Assembly (NCBI RefSeq): GCF_030705305.1
Contig: NZ_JAUZEE010000006.1
Location: forward strand, 62,001-126,000
Length of the DNA: 64,000 nt
Reading direction: 5' to 3'
From: Leptothrix discophora
Lineage (GTDB): Bacteria > Pseudomonadota > Gammaproteobacteria > Burkholderiales > Burkholderiaceae_C
This document shows, piece after piece, positions 25,657-33,636 of this stretch. The position numbers were made by a program, and so were the translations under genes. A model generated the notes under the pieces. It ran no database searches. It had not been told where the DNA came from and was given only the letters and a program-made list of their open reading frames with translations. Each line of letters starts with the position of its first letter. Within the stretch, counting starts at the first letter, position 1.

Positions 25657-27531
25657 TCACCAGCCTTCGACGGCCACCGCGTCCGGTGCGGCCGCATCGG
25701 CCTCGGGCCGCGGGCGTCGCCGGGCCGTGCCCAGCGCCGACAGCAGCGCGGGTTCTGCCACGCAGGACCGGTCGCGGCCGGCCGCCTTGGCCTGGTAGAG
25801 CGCCATGTCGGCCAGGTGGACCAGGTCCTCCGGCAGGTGGGACATGCTGGCGTCGGCGATGCCGAAGCTGGCCGTGTAGGCCGGGACCTGGCCGGCGCGC
25901 AGGGCCCGCGCGAGCTGCTCGCGCAGGGTCTCGACCACCTCGACGGCGGCGGCCGCGTTGGCGTAGGCCAGCAGCAGCGTGAACTCCTCGCCGCCCCAGC
26001 GGCCGGCCAGGTCGGCCTGGCCCAGCGTGCTGCGCAGCACGTCGGCGAAGACGCGCAGCGCGGCGTCGCCGGTGGCATGGCCGTGTCGGTCGTTGAGCAG
26101 CTTGAAGTGGTCCAGGTCGCACATGACGACCGCGTAGGCCTTGCCGCTGGAGGCCAGTTCGCGCAGCCGCTGTTCGGTGCTGCGGCGGTTCGGCAGGCCC
26201 GTCAGCGGGTCGGTGGCGGCCTGCAGCTGGGTCTTCTCGAAGGCCCGCACGGTGCCAATGCGCATGCCCAGCTGGCTGCCCAGCATCGTGACCTGCTGGA
26301 CCTGGTCGGCGCTGAAGGGCAGTCCCGGGCCGGCGGCGGCGTGCAGCACGCCCATGGACCGGCCCATGAAGGACACCGGCACGCAGACGGCCGAGCGGGT
26401 CTCGCAGGCGCGACCGCGCAGGTGCTCGCAGGCGTGCAGGTCGGTGCTGCTGTCGAAGGTGACGGCGCTGCCGCGCCGCACCGCGACGCAGTCGTAGGGC
26501 GAATGCACCCCGCAGCCGGGTGCGCCGACGTCCGGATGCTCGGCGGCGCGCGCCATCTGGGTCCGGCTGGAGTCGGAGATCAGCAGCTCCATCGGGTGTG
26601 CGGCGGAGACCTCGGTCATCGCCCGGCTGGCGACGGCGCAGACCTGGTGCTCGCGGTCGGCCATGTCCAGCGCATCGCTCAGGCGCTGGCCGAAGGCGGC
26701 CAGGCGGGCCTCGCGGCGCATGTCGTCGATCATGGCGTTGAGGCTGCTGGCCATGCGGTCGACCGCCGCGCCGAGCGCGCCCAGCTCGTCGTGCCGGCCG
26801 GTGCTGGCGCGGCGCGTCAGGTCACCGTCGGCAATCGCCTGGGCGACGCTGCACAGCTCGCCCAGCCGGCGCCGGATCGCCAGCGTGATCAGCGCGACGA
26901 TGGCGCTGGCCACCGCGATCGTGACCAGGCAGGTCCAGACCAGCGACTGGCGCGCCAGCGTCGCCTCCTGCGCCGCCAGGGCCTGGGCTTCCCGCAAGGC
27001 CACGCCGATCTGCTCGCCCTGCTGCTGCAGCTCGTCGACCAGGTGGCGGAACTGCTGGTCGAAGGCCGGCAGGCTGGCCAGGGCGACCTCGCGCTGCTCG
27101 ACCGCGCGGTGCGTCAGGTCCAGCGCCGCCTGGCCGTAGCTGCGCGCGGCCAGCCGGTTGCGGTGCACGCGCTCGACCAGCGCGGCGGGCAGCTCGTCGA
27201 AGGTGGCCAGGCGTTCGAGCGCGTCCTCCAGCTCGCGGGCGTCCTCGGCGACGTGGCGCAGCACGTCGTCCTGGGCCAGCTGCGGCACCTGTCCGACCAG
27301 CAGCGAGGCCAGCACGTCCGCACGCAGCGCGTCATGGACCATGTCGGCCTGCTTGTTGAGGTGCAGCGCCTCGGCCAGCCGCACCTGGCGGGCCTGGGCC
27401 TCGTCCTGCTGCGAGGAACTGCGCCACGCCAGCATCGCCAGCAGCAGCAGGGCCGCGACCACGGCTGCGTTCAGCGTGACCAGCTTGGCCCGCAGCGACA
27501 TCGCGCTGGCGTAGGACGTCATGTTCATCAC
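25657..27531 (-). CDS. membrane diguanylate cyclase with HAMP, GAF-like and GGDEF domains
   Basis: The 624-residue protein starts with a transmembrane helix at about 16-36. A periplasmic helical sensor follows to about residue 185, then a second transmembrane helix (WTCLVTIAVASAIVALITLA). Next are a HAMP segment, a GAF-like domain at about 275-430 containing several cysteines and histidines (GAPGCGVHS, DLHACEHLRGRACETR), and a GGDEF domain. The GGDEF active loop is WGGEEF, a functional variant, with DPLTGLPNRR and DLDHFKLLNDRHGH present. The inhibitory RxxD site five residues before it reads GQAD, so feedback inhibition by c-di-GMP is probably lost. The metal-ligand-rich GAF may sense metal or redox state. 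No linked target gene. Confidence 0.92.
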   Translation of the reverse strand: MMNMTSYASAMSLRAKLVTLNAAVVAALLLLAMLAWRSSSQQDEAQARQVRLAEALHLNKQADMVHDALRADVLASLLVGQVPQLAQDDVLRHVAEDARELEDALERLATFDELPAALVERVHRNRLAARSYGQAALDLTHRAVEQREVALASLPAFDQQFRHLVDELQQQGEQIGVALREAQALAAQEATLARQSLVWTCLVTIAVASAIVALITLAIRRRLGELCSVAQAIADGDLTRRASTGRHDELGALGAAVDRMASSLNAMIDDMRREARLAAFGQRLSDALDMADREHQVCAVASRAMTEVSAAHPMELLISDSSRTQMARAAEHPDVGAPGCGVHSPYDCVAVRRGSAVTFDSSTDLHACEHLRGRACETRSAVCVPVSFMGRSMGVLHAAAGPGLPFSADQVQQVTMLGSQLGMRIGTVRAFEKTQLQAATDPLTGLPNRRSTEQRLRELASSGKAYAVVMCDLDHFKLLNDRHGHATGDAALRVFADVLRSTLGQADLAGRWGGEEFTLLLAYANAAAAVEVVETLREQLARALRAGQVPAYTASFGIADASMSHLPEDLVHLADMALYQAKAAGRDRSCVAEPALLSALGTARRRPRPEADAAAPDAVAVEGW

Positions 27532-27623
27532 GACATGTTCGTCGCGATGCGCCCGGCATTGATGCAGGTCATGGCTTGCAGATGGGCCGGGCGTGGCATA
27601 TGGCCGTGGAAAGTTGACCAGGC

Positions 27624-28454
27624 TCAGATCACCGGCCGCAGCGTCTGCGCCGTCTCCAGCAGCGCCGGCACCAGCCGGGTGACGATCTGCTCGGGCGGCC
27701 AGGCGGCGCTCTGCAGCGTCATGCTCAAGGCGCCCTTGCAGGCGCCGTGGCGGTCACGCAGGACCGTGGCGACGCCGGTCAGGCCGACGTCGAGCTGGCC
27801 GACCGAGATCCAGTGGTCCTGTCGACGGGCCTGGCGGACCTGCTCGATGAAGGTCTCGGCCGTGACCACGGTGCTGGCCGTGAAGCCGGCGAACTCGTGT
27901 TGGGCGACCCACTTCTGCAAGGCCTTGTCCGACAGGGTGGCCAGCAGCACGCGGCTGGTGCTGACCACGTGCGCCGGCACGCGGGCGCCGGCATGGAAGC
28001 CGATCGACACCACCCGAGGCGTGTTGCTGCGGGCAACGTAGACGACCACGTGCCCGTCGAGCTCGCTGACGTTGACCGTCTCGCCGGTGGCGGCCGACAG
28101 GCGCTGGATGAAGGGCTGGACCAGCCGTGGCAGGCGCGCGCTCTCCAGGTAGCTCTGCCCCAGCCGCAGCACCCGGGGCGTCAGCCAGAAGTGCTTGCCG
28201 TCGGTCGCGGCATAGCCGAAGTGGCACAGGCTCAGCAGGTGCCGTCGCACGGCGGTGCGCGGAATGCCGGTGCGCTGGTGGACCTGCGCGGCGGTCATGC
28301 GGGCGTGCTCGTCGTCAAAGGACTCGATGACCTGCAAGCCACGGCCCAGTCCGGCGATCAGGTCGGCCGGATCGATCGGGAAGGCGGCCTCGCCGGCCTC
28401 GATGGTCTCGACGGCGGCGGCCGGAACGGTTCGACGGGACCCCGGGGTAACCAT
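27624..28454 (-). CDS. IclR family transcriptional regulator
   Basis: A 276-residue IclR protein of the PcaR/PobR type. The N-terminal winged helix spans about residues 30-95 (LGRGLQVIESFDDEHARMTAAQV, then TGIPRTAVRRHLLSLCHFGY). The C-terminal effector domain includes VNVSELDGHVVVYVARSN and the conserved GQLDVGLTGVATVLRD. It is divergent from the TRAP binding-protein gene at 28637. Inverted repeats at 28462-28496 lie between them, just upstream of its start. It probably controls its own gene and the TRAP protein in response to an aromatic or organic acid. Confidence 0.93.
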   Translation of the reverse strand: MVTPGSRRTVPAAAVETIEAGEAAFPIDPADLIAGLGRGLQVIESFDDEHARMTAAQVHQRTGIPRTAVRRHLLSLCHFGYAATDGKHFWLTPRVLRLGQSYLESARLPRLVQPFIQRLSAATGETVNVSELDGHVVVYVARSNTPRVVSIGFHAGARVPAHVVSTSRVLLATLSDKALQKWVAQHEFAGFTASTVVTAETFIEQVRQARRQDHWISVGQLDVGLTGVATVLRDRHGACKGALSMTLQSAAWPPEQIVTRLVPALLETAQTLRPVI

Positions 28455-28461
28455 GATTTGA

Positions 28462-28496
28462 TCCGATCACCGGACAACACTGTCCGATTATCGGAC
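28462..28496. promoter_or_regulatory. IclR-type operator candidate with clustered inverted repeats
   Basis: Two inverted repeats share the half-site TCCG/CGGA. One is TCCG-N5-CGGA at 28462-28474; the other is the strong palindrome GTCCGATTATCGGAC at 28482-28496. The middle CGGACA...TGTCCG also pairs. The block lies 8-42 bases before the iclR start and 140 bases before the TRAP gene. It is the obvious binding region for the IclR protein. Confidence 0.6.
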
Positions 28497-28636
28497 GTGG
28501 CGGTGGCCCAGCCGCTATCGGTGCAAGCCCTGGGTTCCTACAGTGCTTCCATGCGCCGCAGCGACCTGCCAGCGGACGCTGCTTGAAGCCGACGAGACCG
28601 TCGGCACCGCCCCATCCCCGCATCCGGAGACCTGCC

Positions 28637-29653
28637 ATGAAGACCCTGCGCCGCCTGTTCACCCTCACGCTCCTGGGCACCGGCCTGCTGGCCGCCGGCA
28701 TCGGCCATGCCGCCGACATCGAGAGCCGCACGATCAAGTTCCCGTCCGCCAGCAACAAGGGCCATCCGCAGGTGGTCGGTGTCGAGAAGTTCGCCGAGCT
28801 GGTGGCCCAGAAGAGCGGCAACAAGCTGGCCGTCAAGCCCTTCCCCGGTGGCGCGCTGGGTCCGGACCTGCAGACCGTCTCGGCCATGCAGGGCGGCACC
28901 GTCGAGATGACGGTGATGAATGCCAGCCTGCTGGCCGGCAACGTCAAGGAAATGGCGGTCTTCGACTTCCCCTTCCTGTTCAACAACACCCGCGAGGCCG
29001 ATGCCGTCGCCGACGGCCCGGTCGGCCAGAAGCTGCTGGACAAGCTGCAGGAACGTGGCCTGGTCGGCCTGGCCTACTGGGACCTCGGCTTCCGCCAGGT
29101 CCACACGATGAAGCGCGTCATCGCCAAGGCCGACGACTTCAAGGGCGTGAAGATGCGCGTCATCCCGACGCCGATCTACGTCGACTTCATGAAGGCCCTG
29201 GGCGCCTCGCCGGTGCCGATGCCCTTCACCGAGACCTACGCGGCGCTGGAGCAGGGTGCCATCGACGGCATGACCAACCCGCTGCTGAACATCCTGGACG
29301 GCAAGTTCAACGACGTCTCCAAGCACCTCACGCTGACCAACCACATGTACACGCCGCAGGCGGTCGTGGTGAGCAAGAAGTTCTGGGACAAGCTCTCGCC
29401 GGTCGAGCAGAAGATCCTGCGCGACGCCGCCAACGAGACGGCCGTGTTCCAGCGCAAGTTCGCCCGAGACGAGGCGACCAAGGTCCTGGCCGAGCTGCGC
29501 AAGGCCGGCATGACCGTGCATGAGCTGCCCCCGGCCGAGATCGCGAAGCTGCGCGAGCGCGCCCAGCCCGTGATCGACAAGTACACCCGCGACCTCGGCC
29601 CGATCGTCCAGGAGACCTATGCGGCCGTGGAGAAGGTGCGCGCCGGCAAGTGA
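28637..29653 (+). CDS. TRAP transporter substrate-binding protein (DctP family)
   Basis: A 338-residue periplasmic binding protein. A signal peptide ends about residue 25 (GIGHAADIE). DctP features include FAELVAQKSGNKLAVKPFP, DFPFLFNNTREADAV, the signature arginine segment GVKMRVIPTPIYVDFMKALG and ALEQGAIDGMTNPLLNI. It would bind a carboxylate. The matching membrane subunits (DctQ and DctM types) are absent from the window: the next gene is an SDR on the other strand. It must therefore work with permease genes elsewhere or act as a ligand sensor. I used the ATG that begins the signal peptide, not the longer in-frame extension. Confidence 0.92.
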   Translation: MKTLRRLFTLTLLGTGLLAAGIGHAADIESRTIKFPSASNKGHPQVVGVEKFAELVAQKSGNKLAVKPFPGGALGPDLQTVSAMQGGTVEMTVMNASLLAGNVKEMAVFDFPFLFNNTREADAVADGPVGQKLLDKLQERGLVGLAYWDLGFRQVHTMKRVIAKADDFKGVKMRVIPTPIYVDFMKALGASPVPMPFTETYAALEQGAIDGMTNPLLNILDGKFNDVSKHLTLTNHMYTPQAVVVSKKFWDKLSPVEQKILRDAANETAVFQRKFARDEATKVLAELRKAGMTVHELPPAEIAKLRERAQPVIDKYTRDLGPIVQETYAAVEKVRAGK

Positions 29654-29687
29654 TCCGGGCCGGCGGCGCCGCGTCGGTGCCGTCGCC

Positions 29688-30416
29688 TCACAGGTCGAAG
29701 TTGGTCGGCATCATCACCACGTCGCGGATGGTCATGCCGCGCGGGCGGGTGAGCATGAAGGTGACGACCTCGCCGACCTCGCGGGCGTCGAGCAGGCTGC
29801 CGGAGTCGCGGGCTTCCTGCAGCTTCTCGGCCGGCCAGTCGGCCAGCAGGGCCGTGATGACCGGTCCGGGCGAGATCGAGCCGACGCGGATGCCGTGCTT
29901 GAAGACCTGGCGGCGCACGGTCTGCACGAAGCAGTTGATGGCCCACTTCGACGAGGCGTAGACCGGCTCCCAGGGCGTCGGGAAATGCGCCGCCAGCGAG
30001 CTGGTGATGATGATGTCGCCGCTGCCGCGCTCGATCATGTGCGGCAGCACGTCGTGAACGTTCTTCATCACGACGTTGATGTTGAGGTTCAGCATCCGGT
30101 CGATCGCGGCGTTGTCGTTGTCGACCAGGTCGCCGCCGACGTAGCTGCCCGCGTTGGCATGCAGGATGTCGAGCCGGCCGGCCAGCTCCAGCACACGCGG
30201 CAGCAGCGTGGCGCAGTCCTTCGGGTCAAGCAGGTCGATCACCAGCGGGATCACCGCGTCGCCCAGGCGCGCGCGCATCGCCTCCAGTGCGGCGCGGTCG
30301 CGGTCGATGCAGACCACGCGGGCGCCCTCGGCCAGCATGGCCTCGGCGCTGGCCAGGCCGATGCCCGATGCCGATCCGGTGATGGCCGCGACCTTGCCGT
30401 TCAACTTGCCTGTCAT
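29688..30416 (-). CDS. SDR family oxidoreductase, ribitol 2-dehydrogenase-like
   Basis: A 242-residue classical SDR. The NAD motif TGSASGIG is at residues 14-21, NAG appears in LHANAGSYVGG, the catalytic serine in IIITSSLAAHF, and the YxxxK motif in VYASSKWAIN. The C-terminal DVVMMPTNFDL closely follows the ribitol 2-dehydrogenase pattern. It would oxidise a pentitol or similar polyol with NAD. It is convergent with the TRAP gene with 34 bases between stops. The upstream 467-base interval to the tRNA gene holds a tandem repeat and no supported gene. Confidence 0.88.
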   Translation of the reverse strand: MTGKLNGKVAAITGSASGIGLASAEAMLAEGARVVCIDRDRAALEAMRARLGDAVIPLVIDLLDPKDCATLLPRVLELAGRLDILHANAGSYVGGDLVDNDNAAIDRMLNLNINVVMKNVHDVLPHMIERGSGDIIITSSLAAHFPTPWEPVYASSKWAINCFVQTVRRQVFKHGIRVGSISPGPVITALLADWPAEKLQEARDSGSLLDAREVGEVVTFMLTRPRGMTIRDVVMMPTNFDL

Positions 30417-30680
30417 GTGCTTGCTCCTTCTGGGTTGCTCGATGGGATGGGTCTCTCCGCCGGCCGCAGCTTGCGGTGCAGCCCGCGCGGGAACACGCGG
30501 GTGAGCGGCTGGCGGGTGCTGGCCATGTTGGATGTCGTCGTGTGCAGAGGGGCGACATCCGACGCGGTCGGGGGATGTCTCGGTGGGCACGAACGATAGT
30601 CGGCCACACGGCATCCGCCGATATCCGGCATGAGCCGACCGATACTTTCCTGCACGCCACCGTCGCGGACAAACACCGAG

Positions 30681-30781
30681 GCGGGAGCCTCGTTGAAGGA
30701 AGGGCGGGAGCCTCGTTGAAGGAAGGGCGGGAGCCTCGTTGAAGGAAGCGCGGGCGCCTCGTTGAAGGAAAGGCGGGCGCC
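30681..30781. repeat. 23-bp tandem repeat, about 4.4 copies
   Basis: Units start at 30681, 30704, 30727 and 30750, with a partial fifth at 30773. The first two are identical, and units three and four differ by one and a few bases. Each unit begins GCGGGAGCCTCG and ends in a GAAGGAAGG-like purine run. Because 23 is not a multiple of 3, no repeated peptide would result. It lies between the SDR start and the tRNA-Arg terminator in a 467-base stretch where I see no gene. Confidence 0.85.
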
Positions 30782-30807
30782 GCGCGGCAGGCGGCCGCAC
30801 CAAGCAA

Positions 30808-30831
30808 AACGCCGACCCTGGGGTCGGCGTT
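30808..30831 (-). terminator. rho-independent terminator of tRNA-Arg
   Basis: A perfect 10-bp stem (AACGCCGACC paired with GGTCGGCGTT) closes a 4-base loop. On the minus strand it is followed by a short TTTTG run, giving the direction of termination for the tRNA 53 bases upstream. The plus-strand side is also T-rich, so it may work both ways. Confidence 0.8.
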
Positions 30832-30883
30832 CTGTTGTCTTCTTCTGGACGCTGCGGCTGTGGAGCCACCGCGACGTCATGTC

Positions 30884-30959
30884 TGGCGCGCCCGGCTGGG
30901 ATCGAACCAGCGACCCTTGGCTTCGGAGGCCAATACTCTATCCACTGAGCTACGGGCGC
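30884..30959 (-). tRNA. tRNA-Arg (anticodon CCG)
   Basis: A 76-nt cloverleaf including the encoded 3' CCA. The acceptor stem pairs GCGCCCG with CGGGCGC with discriminator G. The D-arm contains AGTGGATA. The anticodon stem TTGGC/GCCAA holds loop CTCCGAA, giving anticodon CCG. The T-arm has GGTTCGATCCC with a 5-bp GCTGG/CCAGC stem. The 3' end lies 53 bases from the terminator at 30808. The gene reads CGG codons, which suits a GC-rich genome. Confidence 0.97.
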
Positions 30960-31028
30960 GAAAAACGAGAGTCTAGCAGGCTTGGGGGCGGTGTCTGCAC
31001 GCAACACCGAGGGCCGGGACCGCCCCCC

Positions 31029-31034
31029 TATAAT
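31029..31034 (+). promoter_or_regulatory. perfect TATAAT -10 box upstream of the cytochrome c gene
   Basis: TATAAT stands alone in a very GC-rich stretch, 58 bases before the cytochrome c ATG. No clear -35 hexamer is seen 16-18 bases upstream, so an activator or an extended recognition is possible. Confidence 0.5.
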
Positions 31035-31092
31035 TCCGGGGTTTTGCGCACCGTGCAACGGCCGCGCGGCGGATTCAACACTTGAGGACACC

Positions 31093-31635
31093 ATGAGCGA
31101 CGCTCAACACGCCCACGACGCACACGAAGGACATGAGGCACATGAAGGCCCGATCAAGACGCCCAACCAGCTGATCGCTGCGGTCGTCGCCGCCTTCGTC
31201 GTTCCCATCTTCGTGATCGTGCTGCTGGTGAAGAACGTGGGCAGCGATGCCCGGGTCGGCGCAGGCGTCGACGCGATGGGTCCGGAGGCCACCGCGGCCC
31301 GCATCCAGCCGATCGGCCAGGTCGCGATCAAGCTCGAAGGCGGTCCCGCCAAGTCTGGCGAGGACGTGTTCAAGGCCCAGTGCACCGCCTGCCACACGGC
31401 GGGCCTGGCTGGCGCGCCCAAGTTCGGCGACAGCGCGGCCTGGGCCGCACGCCTCGGCACCGGTCTGGAAGCGCTGGTGACCTCGGCCCTGAAGGGCAAG
31501 GGCGCGATGGGCGCACAAGGCGGCGGCGATTTCAGCGACTACGAGATCGCCCGCGCCGTGGTCTACATGGCCAACGCCGCCGGCGGCAAGTTCGAGGAGC
31601 CCAAGGCTCCGGCGCCGGCCGCATCCGCGCCCTGA
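31093..31635 (+). CDS. membrane-anchored c5-type cytochrome c
   Basis: A 180-residue protein. An N-terminal stretch rich in histidine and acid (HAHDAHEGHEAHEG) precedes one transmembrane helix at about residues 26-47. A periplasmic mono-haem domain follows, with CTACH at 97-101. The axial methionine is likely in KGAMGAQGGGDFSDYE or VYMANAAGGKF. The tail is rich in Ala and Pro. This cytochrome-c5-like architecture is common in Burkholderiales, where it passes electrons to terminal oxidases. A TATAAT promoter precedes it and a strong terminator follows, so it is probably monocistronic. The His-rich cytosolic end could bind metal. Confidence 0.93.
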   Translation: MSDAQHAHDAHEGHEAHEGPIKTPNQLIAAVVAAFVVPIFVIVLLVKNVGSDARVGAGVDAMGPEATAARIQPIGQVAIKLEGGPAKSGEDVFKAQCTACHTAGLAGAPKFGDSAAWAARLGTGLEALVTSALKGKGAMGAQGGGDFSDYEIARAVVYMANAAGGKFEEPKAPAPAASAP

Positions 31636-31681
31636 GGATCGCCTGACCGGCGCGGCCCGCGAGCAGCGGCGGAGCGAGAAG

Positions 31682-31707
31682 AAGCCGACCCGAGGGTCGG
31701 CTTTTTT
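31682..31707 (+). terminator. rho-independent terminator of the cytochrome c gene
   Basis: A 9-bp stem (AAGCCGACC with GGTCGGCTT) and loop CGAG is followed by a T-tract, 47 bases after the cytochrome stop. It may also serve galE on the other strand. Confidence 0.85.
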
Positions 31708-31715
31708 GTGCCCTT

Positions 31716-31746
31716 GTGGATTGACGTCCCCGTGGATTGACGTCCC
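31716..31746. repeat. short direct repeat after the terminator
   Basis: GTGGATTGACGTCCC occurs at 31716-31730 and again at 31732-31746 with one base between copies. It lies between the terminator and the galE stop. Function unknown. Confidence 0.6.
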
Positions 31747-31763
31747 TGCGGATGGCGCGCCGA

Positions 31764-32774
31764 TCAGGCGTAGCCGTGCGGGTTGGCGGACTGCCAGCGC
31801 CAGGTGTCCTCGCACATCGCGGCCAGGTCGCGGCGGGCCTGCCAGCCGAGCACCTCGCGGGCGCGGGCCGGATCGGCCCAGCAGGCCGCCACGTCGCCGG
31901 GGCGGCGGGCAACGATGCGGTGCGGCAGTTCGCGGCCACAGGCGCGGCCGAAGGCGGCCAGCATCTCCAGCACGCTGACGCCCGCGCCGGTGCCGAGGTT
32001 GAAGACGTGCAGGCCGGCGCGGCCGTGGCCATGGGCCAGCGCGGCGAGGTGGCCATCGGCCAGGTCCATCACGTGGATGTAGTCGCGCACGCCGGTGCCG
32101 TCCGGGGTCGGGTAGTCGTCGCCGTAGACGCTCAGGAACTCGCGCCGGCCGACGGCGACCTGGGCGATGTAGGGCATCAAGTTGTTCGGCACGCCCTGCG
32201 GGTCCTCGCCGAGCCGGCCGCTCGGATGGCCGCCGACCGGGTTGAAGTAGCGCAGCGCGGTCAGCGACCAGGACGGGTCCGAGCGCGCCAGGTCTGCGAG
32301 GACCTGCTCGACCATCAGCTTGCTGCGACCGTAGGGGTTGGTGGCCGAGGTCGGCGCGTCCTCGCGCAGCGGCAGCACCGGCGCGTCGCCGTAGACGGTG
32401 GCCGACGAGCTGAAGACCAGCGTGCGCACGCCGGCGGCCTGCATCGCCGCGAGCAGCACCAGCGTGCCGTGCACGTTGTGGTCGAAGTAGCTCAGCGGTT
32501 GAGCCACCGATTCGCCGACCGCCTTCAGGCCGGCGAAGTGGATGACCGCGTCGATGCGCTCGCGCACCAGCAGGTCGTCGAGCAGCGCGCGATCGCGGAT
32601 GTCGCCGCGCACGAAGGCCGGTGGGCGGCCGGCGACCTCGGTGATGCGATCGATGACGCCGGCCTTGGCGTTGTGCAGGTTGTCCAGGATCACCGGCCGA
32701 TGGCCGGCCGCGATCAGCTGGAGGCAGGTGATGCTGCCGATGTAGCCGGCGCCACCGGTGACGAGGATGTTCAT
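31764..32774 (-). CDS. galE: UDP-glucose 4-epimerase
   Basis: GalE interconverts UDP-galactose and UDP-glucose with bound NAD. The 336-residue extended SDR has the NAD motif TGGAGYIGS at residues 6-14, HFAGLKAVGES, the catalytic serine region FSSSATVYG and Y148-x3-K152 in NPYGRSK. RYFNPVGGHPSG and GVRDYIHVMDLADGH follow. Length and motifs are standard. It lies 10 bases downstream of the second permease gene and is the last gene of the GH42 operon. That placement ties released galactose to central metabolism, although galK and galT are not in the window. Confidence 0.97.
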   Translation of the reverse strand: MNILVTGGAGYIGSITCLQLIAAGHRPVILDNLHNAKAGVIDRITEVAGRPPAFVRGDIRDRALLDDLLVRERIDAVIHFAGLKAVGESVAQPLSYFDHNVHGTLVLLAAMQAAGVRTLVFSSSATVYGDAPVLPLREDAPTSATNPYGRSKLMVEQVLADLARSDPSWSLTALRYFNPVGGHPSGRLGEDPQGVPNNLMPYIAQVAVGRREFLSVYGDDYPTPDGTGVRDYIHVMDLADGHLAALAHGHGRAGLHVFNLGTGAGVSVLEMLAAFGRACGRELPHRIVARRPGDVAACWADPARAREVLGWQARRDLAAMCEDTWRWQSANPHGYA

Positions 32775-32784
32775 GTCGTCCTTC

Positions 32785-33636
32785 TCAACCCTTGGATGCG
32801 CCGAGCGTCAGGCCGGCGATGAACTGCTTCTGCATCAGGAAGAAGATCGCCACCGGCGGCAGCGCCGCGACGATGGAGCCGGCCGACACGAGGTGCCATT
32901 GCGCCACCCACATGCCGTTGAGCGACTTCAGCCCGCCGGTGACCGGCATCGCGTGGTCGCCCTGGATCAGCACGGTCGACCAGAAGTAGTCGTTCCAGAT
33001 GAAGGTGAAGACCAGCACCGCCAGCGCGGCCAGCGCCGGGCGGACCAGCGGCAGCACGACGCGCCAGAAGATCTGCACCTCGCTGGCGCCCTCGATGCGG
33101 GCGGCCTCGACCAGCTCCATCGGCAGGTCGCGGATGAAGTTGCGCATGAAGAAGGTGCAGAAGCCGGTCTGGAAGGCGATGTGGAACAGCACCAGGCCGG
33201 TGATCGAGTCGTACAGCCCCATGCGCAGGCTCAGGTCGCGCACCGGCACCATCAGGATCTGGAAGGGCACGAAGTTGCCGCCCACGAAGATGAAGAAGAC
33301 CAGCAGGTTGAGCTTGAAGCGGTAGACGCCCAGCGCGAAGCCGGCCAGGCAGGCCAGCGAGACCGCGCCGATCACCGTCGGCAGCGTCACCATGAAGCTG
33401 TTGGCGATGTAGCGCAGGATCGGCGTGTTCGTGAAGACGGCGGTGTAGTTCTCGACCACCTGCCACTGCGTGGGCAGGCCCCAGTAGTTGCCACTGGCGA
33501 TGTCGCCCTGGCCGCGCAGCGAGGTCAGTGCCACCGCGATGATGGGCAGCAGCCAGACGATCAGCGAGATCGGCAGCGCGACCTGGTAGAGCCAGCGCGT
33601 GCCGGCCGATGTCTTGGCGATGGGGGTCGGGAACAT
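32785..33636 (-). CDS. carbohydrate ABC transporter permease (MalG-like)
   Basis: A 283-residue inner-membrane permease with six predicted transmembrane segments. The EAA loop appears as ELVEAARIEGASEVQIFWRV. The ATG shares a base with the upstream permease stop (TGATG), so the two are coupled. It pairs with the MalF-like protein at 33636-34550. The ATPase is not encoded here, so a shared MsmX/UgpC-like ATPase elsewhere is expected. The ligand is probably a beta-galactoside, given the GH42 enzyme in the same operon. Confidence 0.93.
   Translation of the reverse strand: MFPTPIAKTSAGTRWLYQVALPISLIVWLLPIIAVALTSLRGQGDIASGNYWGLPTQWQVVENYTAVFTNTPILRYIANSFMVTLPTVIGAVSLACLAGFALGVYRFKLNLLVFFIFVGGNFVPFQILMVPVRDLSLRMGLYDSITGLVLFHIAFQTGFCTFFMRNFIRDLPMELVEAARIEGASEVQIFWRVVLPLVRPALAALAVLVFTFIWNDYFWSTVLIQGDHAMPVTGGLKSLNGMWVAQWHLVSAGSIVAALPPVAIFFLMQKQFIAGLTLGASKG

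Noticed and set aside
30681-30781. Possible CRISPR array
   Set aside because: The 23-bp units are directly adjacent with no spacers, and no cas gene is present. It is a tandem repeat.
30762-31085. Open frame across the tRNA-Arg region
   Set aside because: The translated GWDRTS...YPLSYG text is the well-known artefact of reading a tRNA gene antisense.
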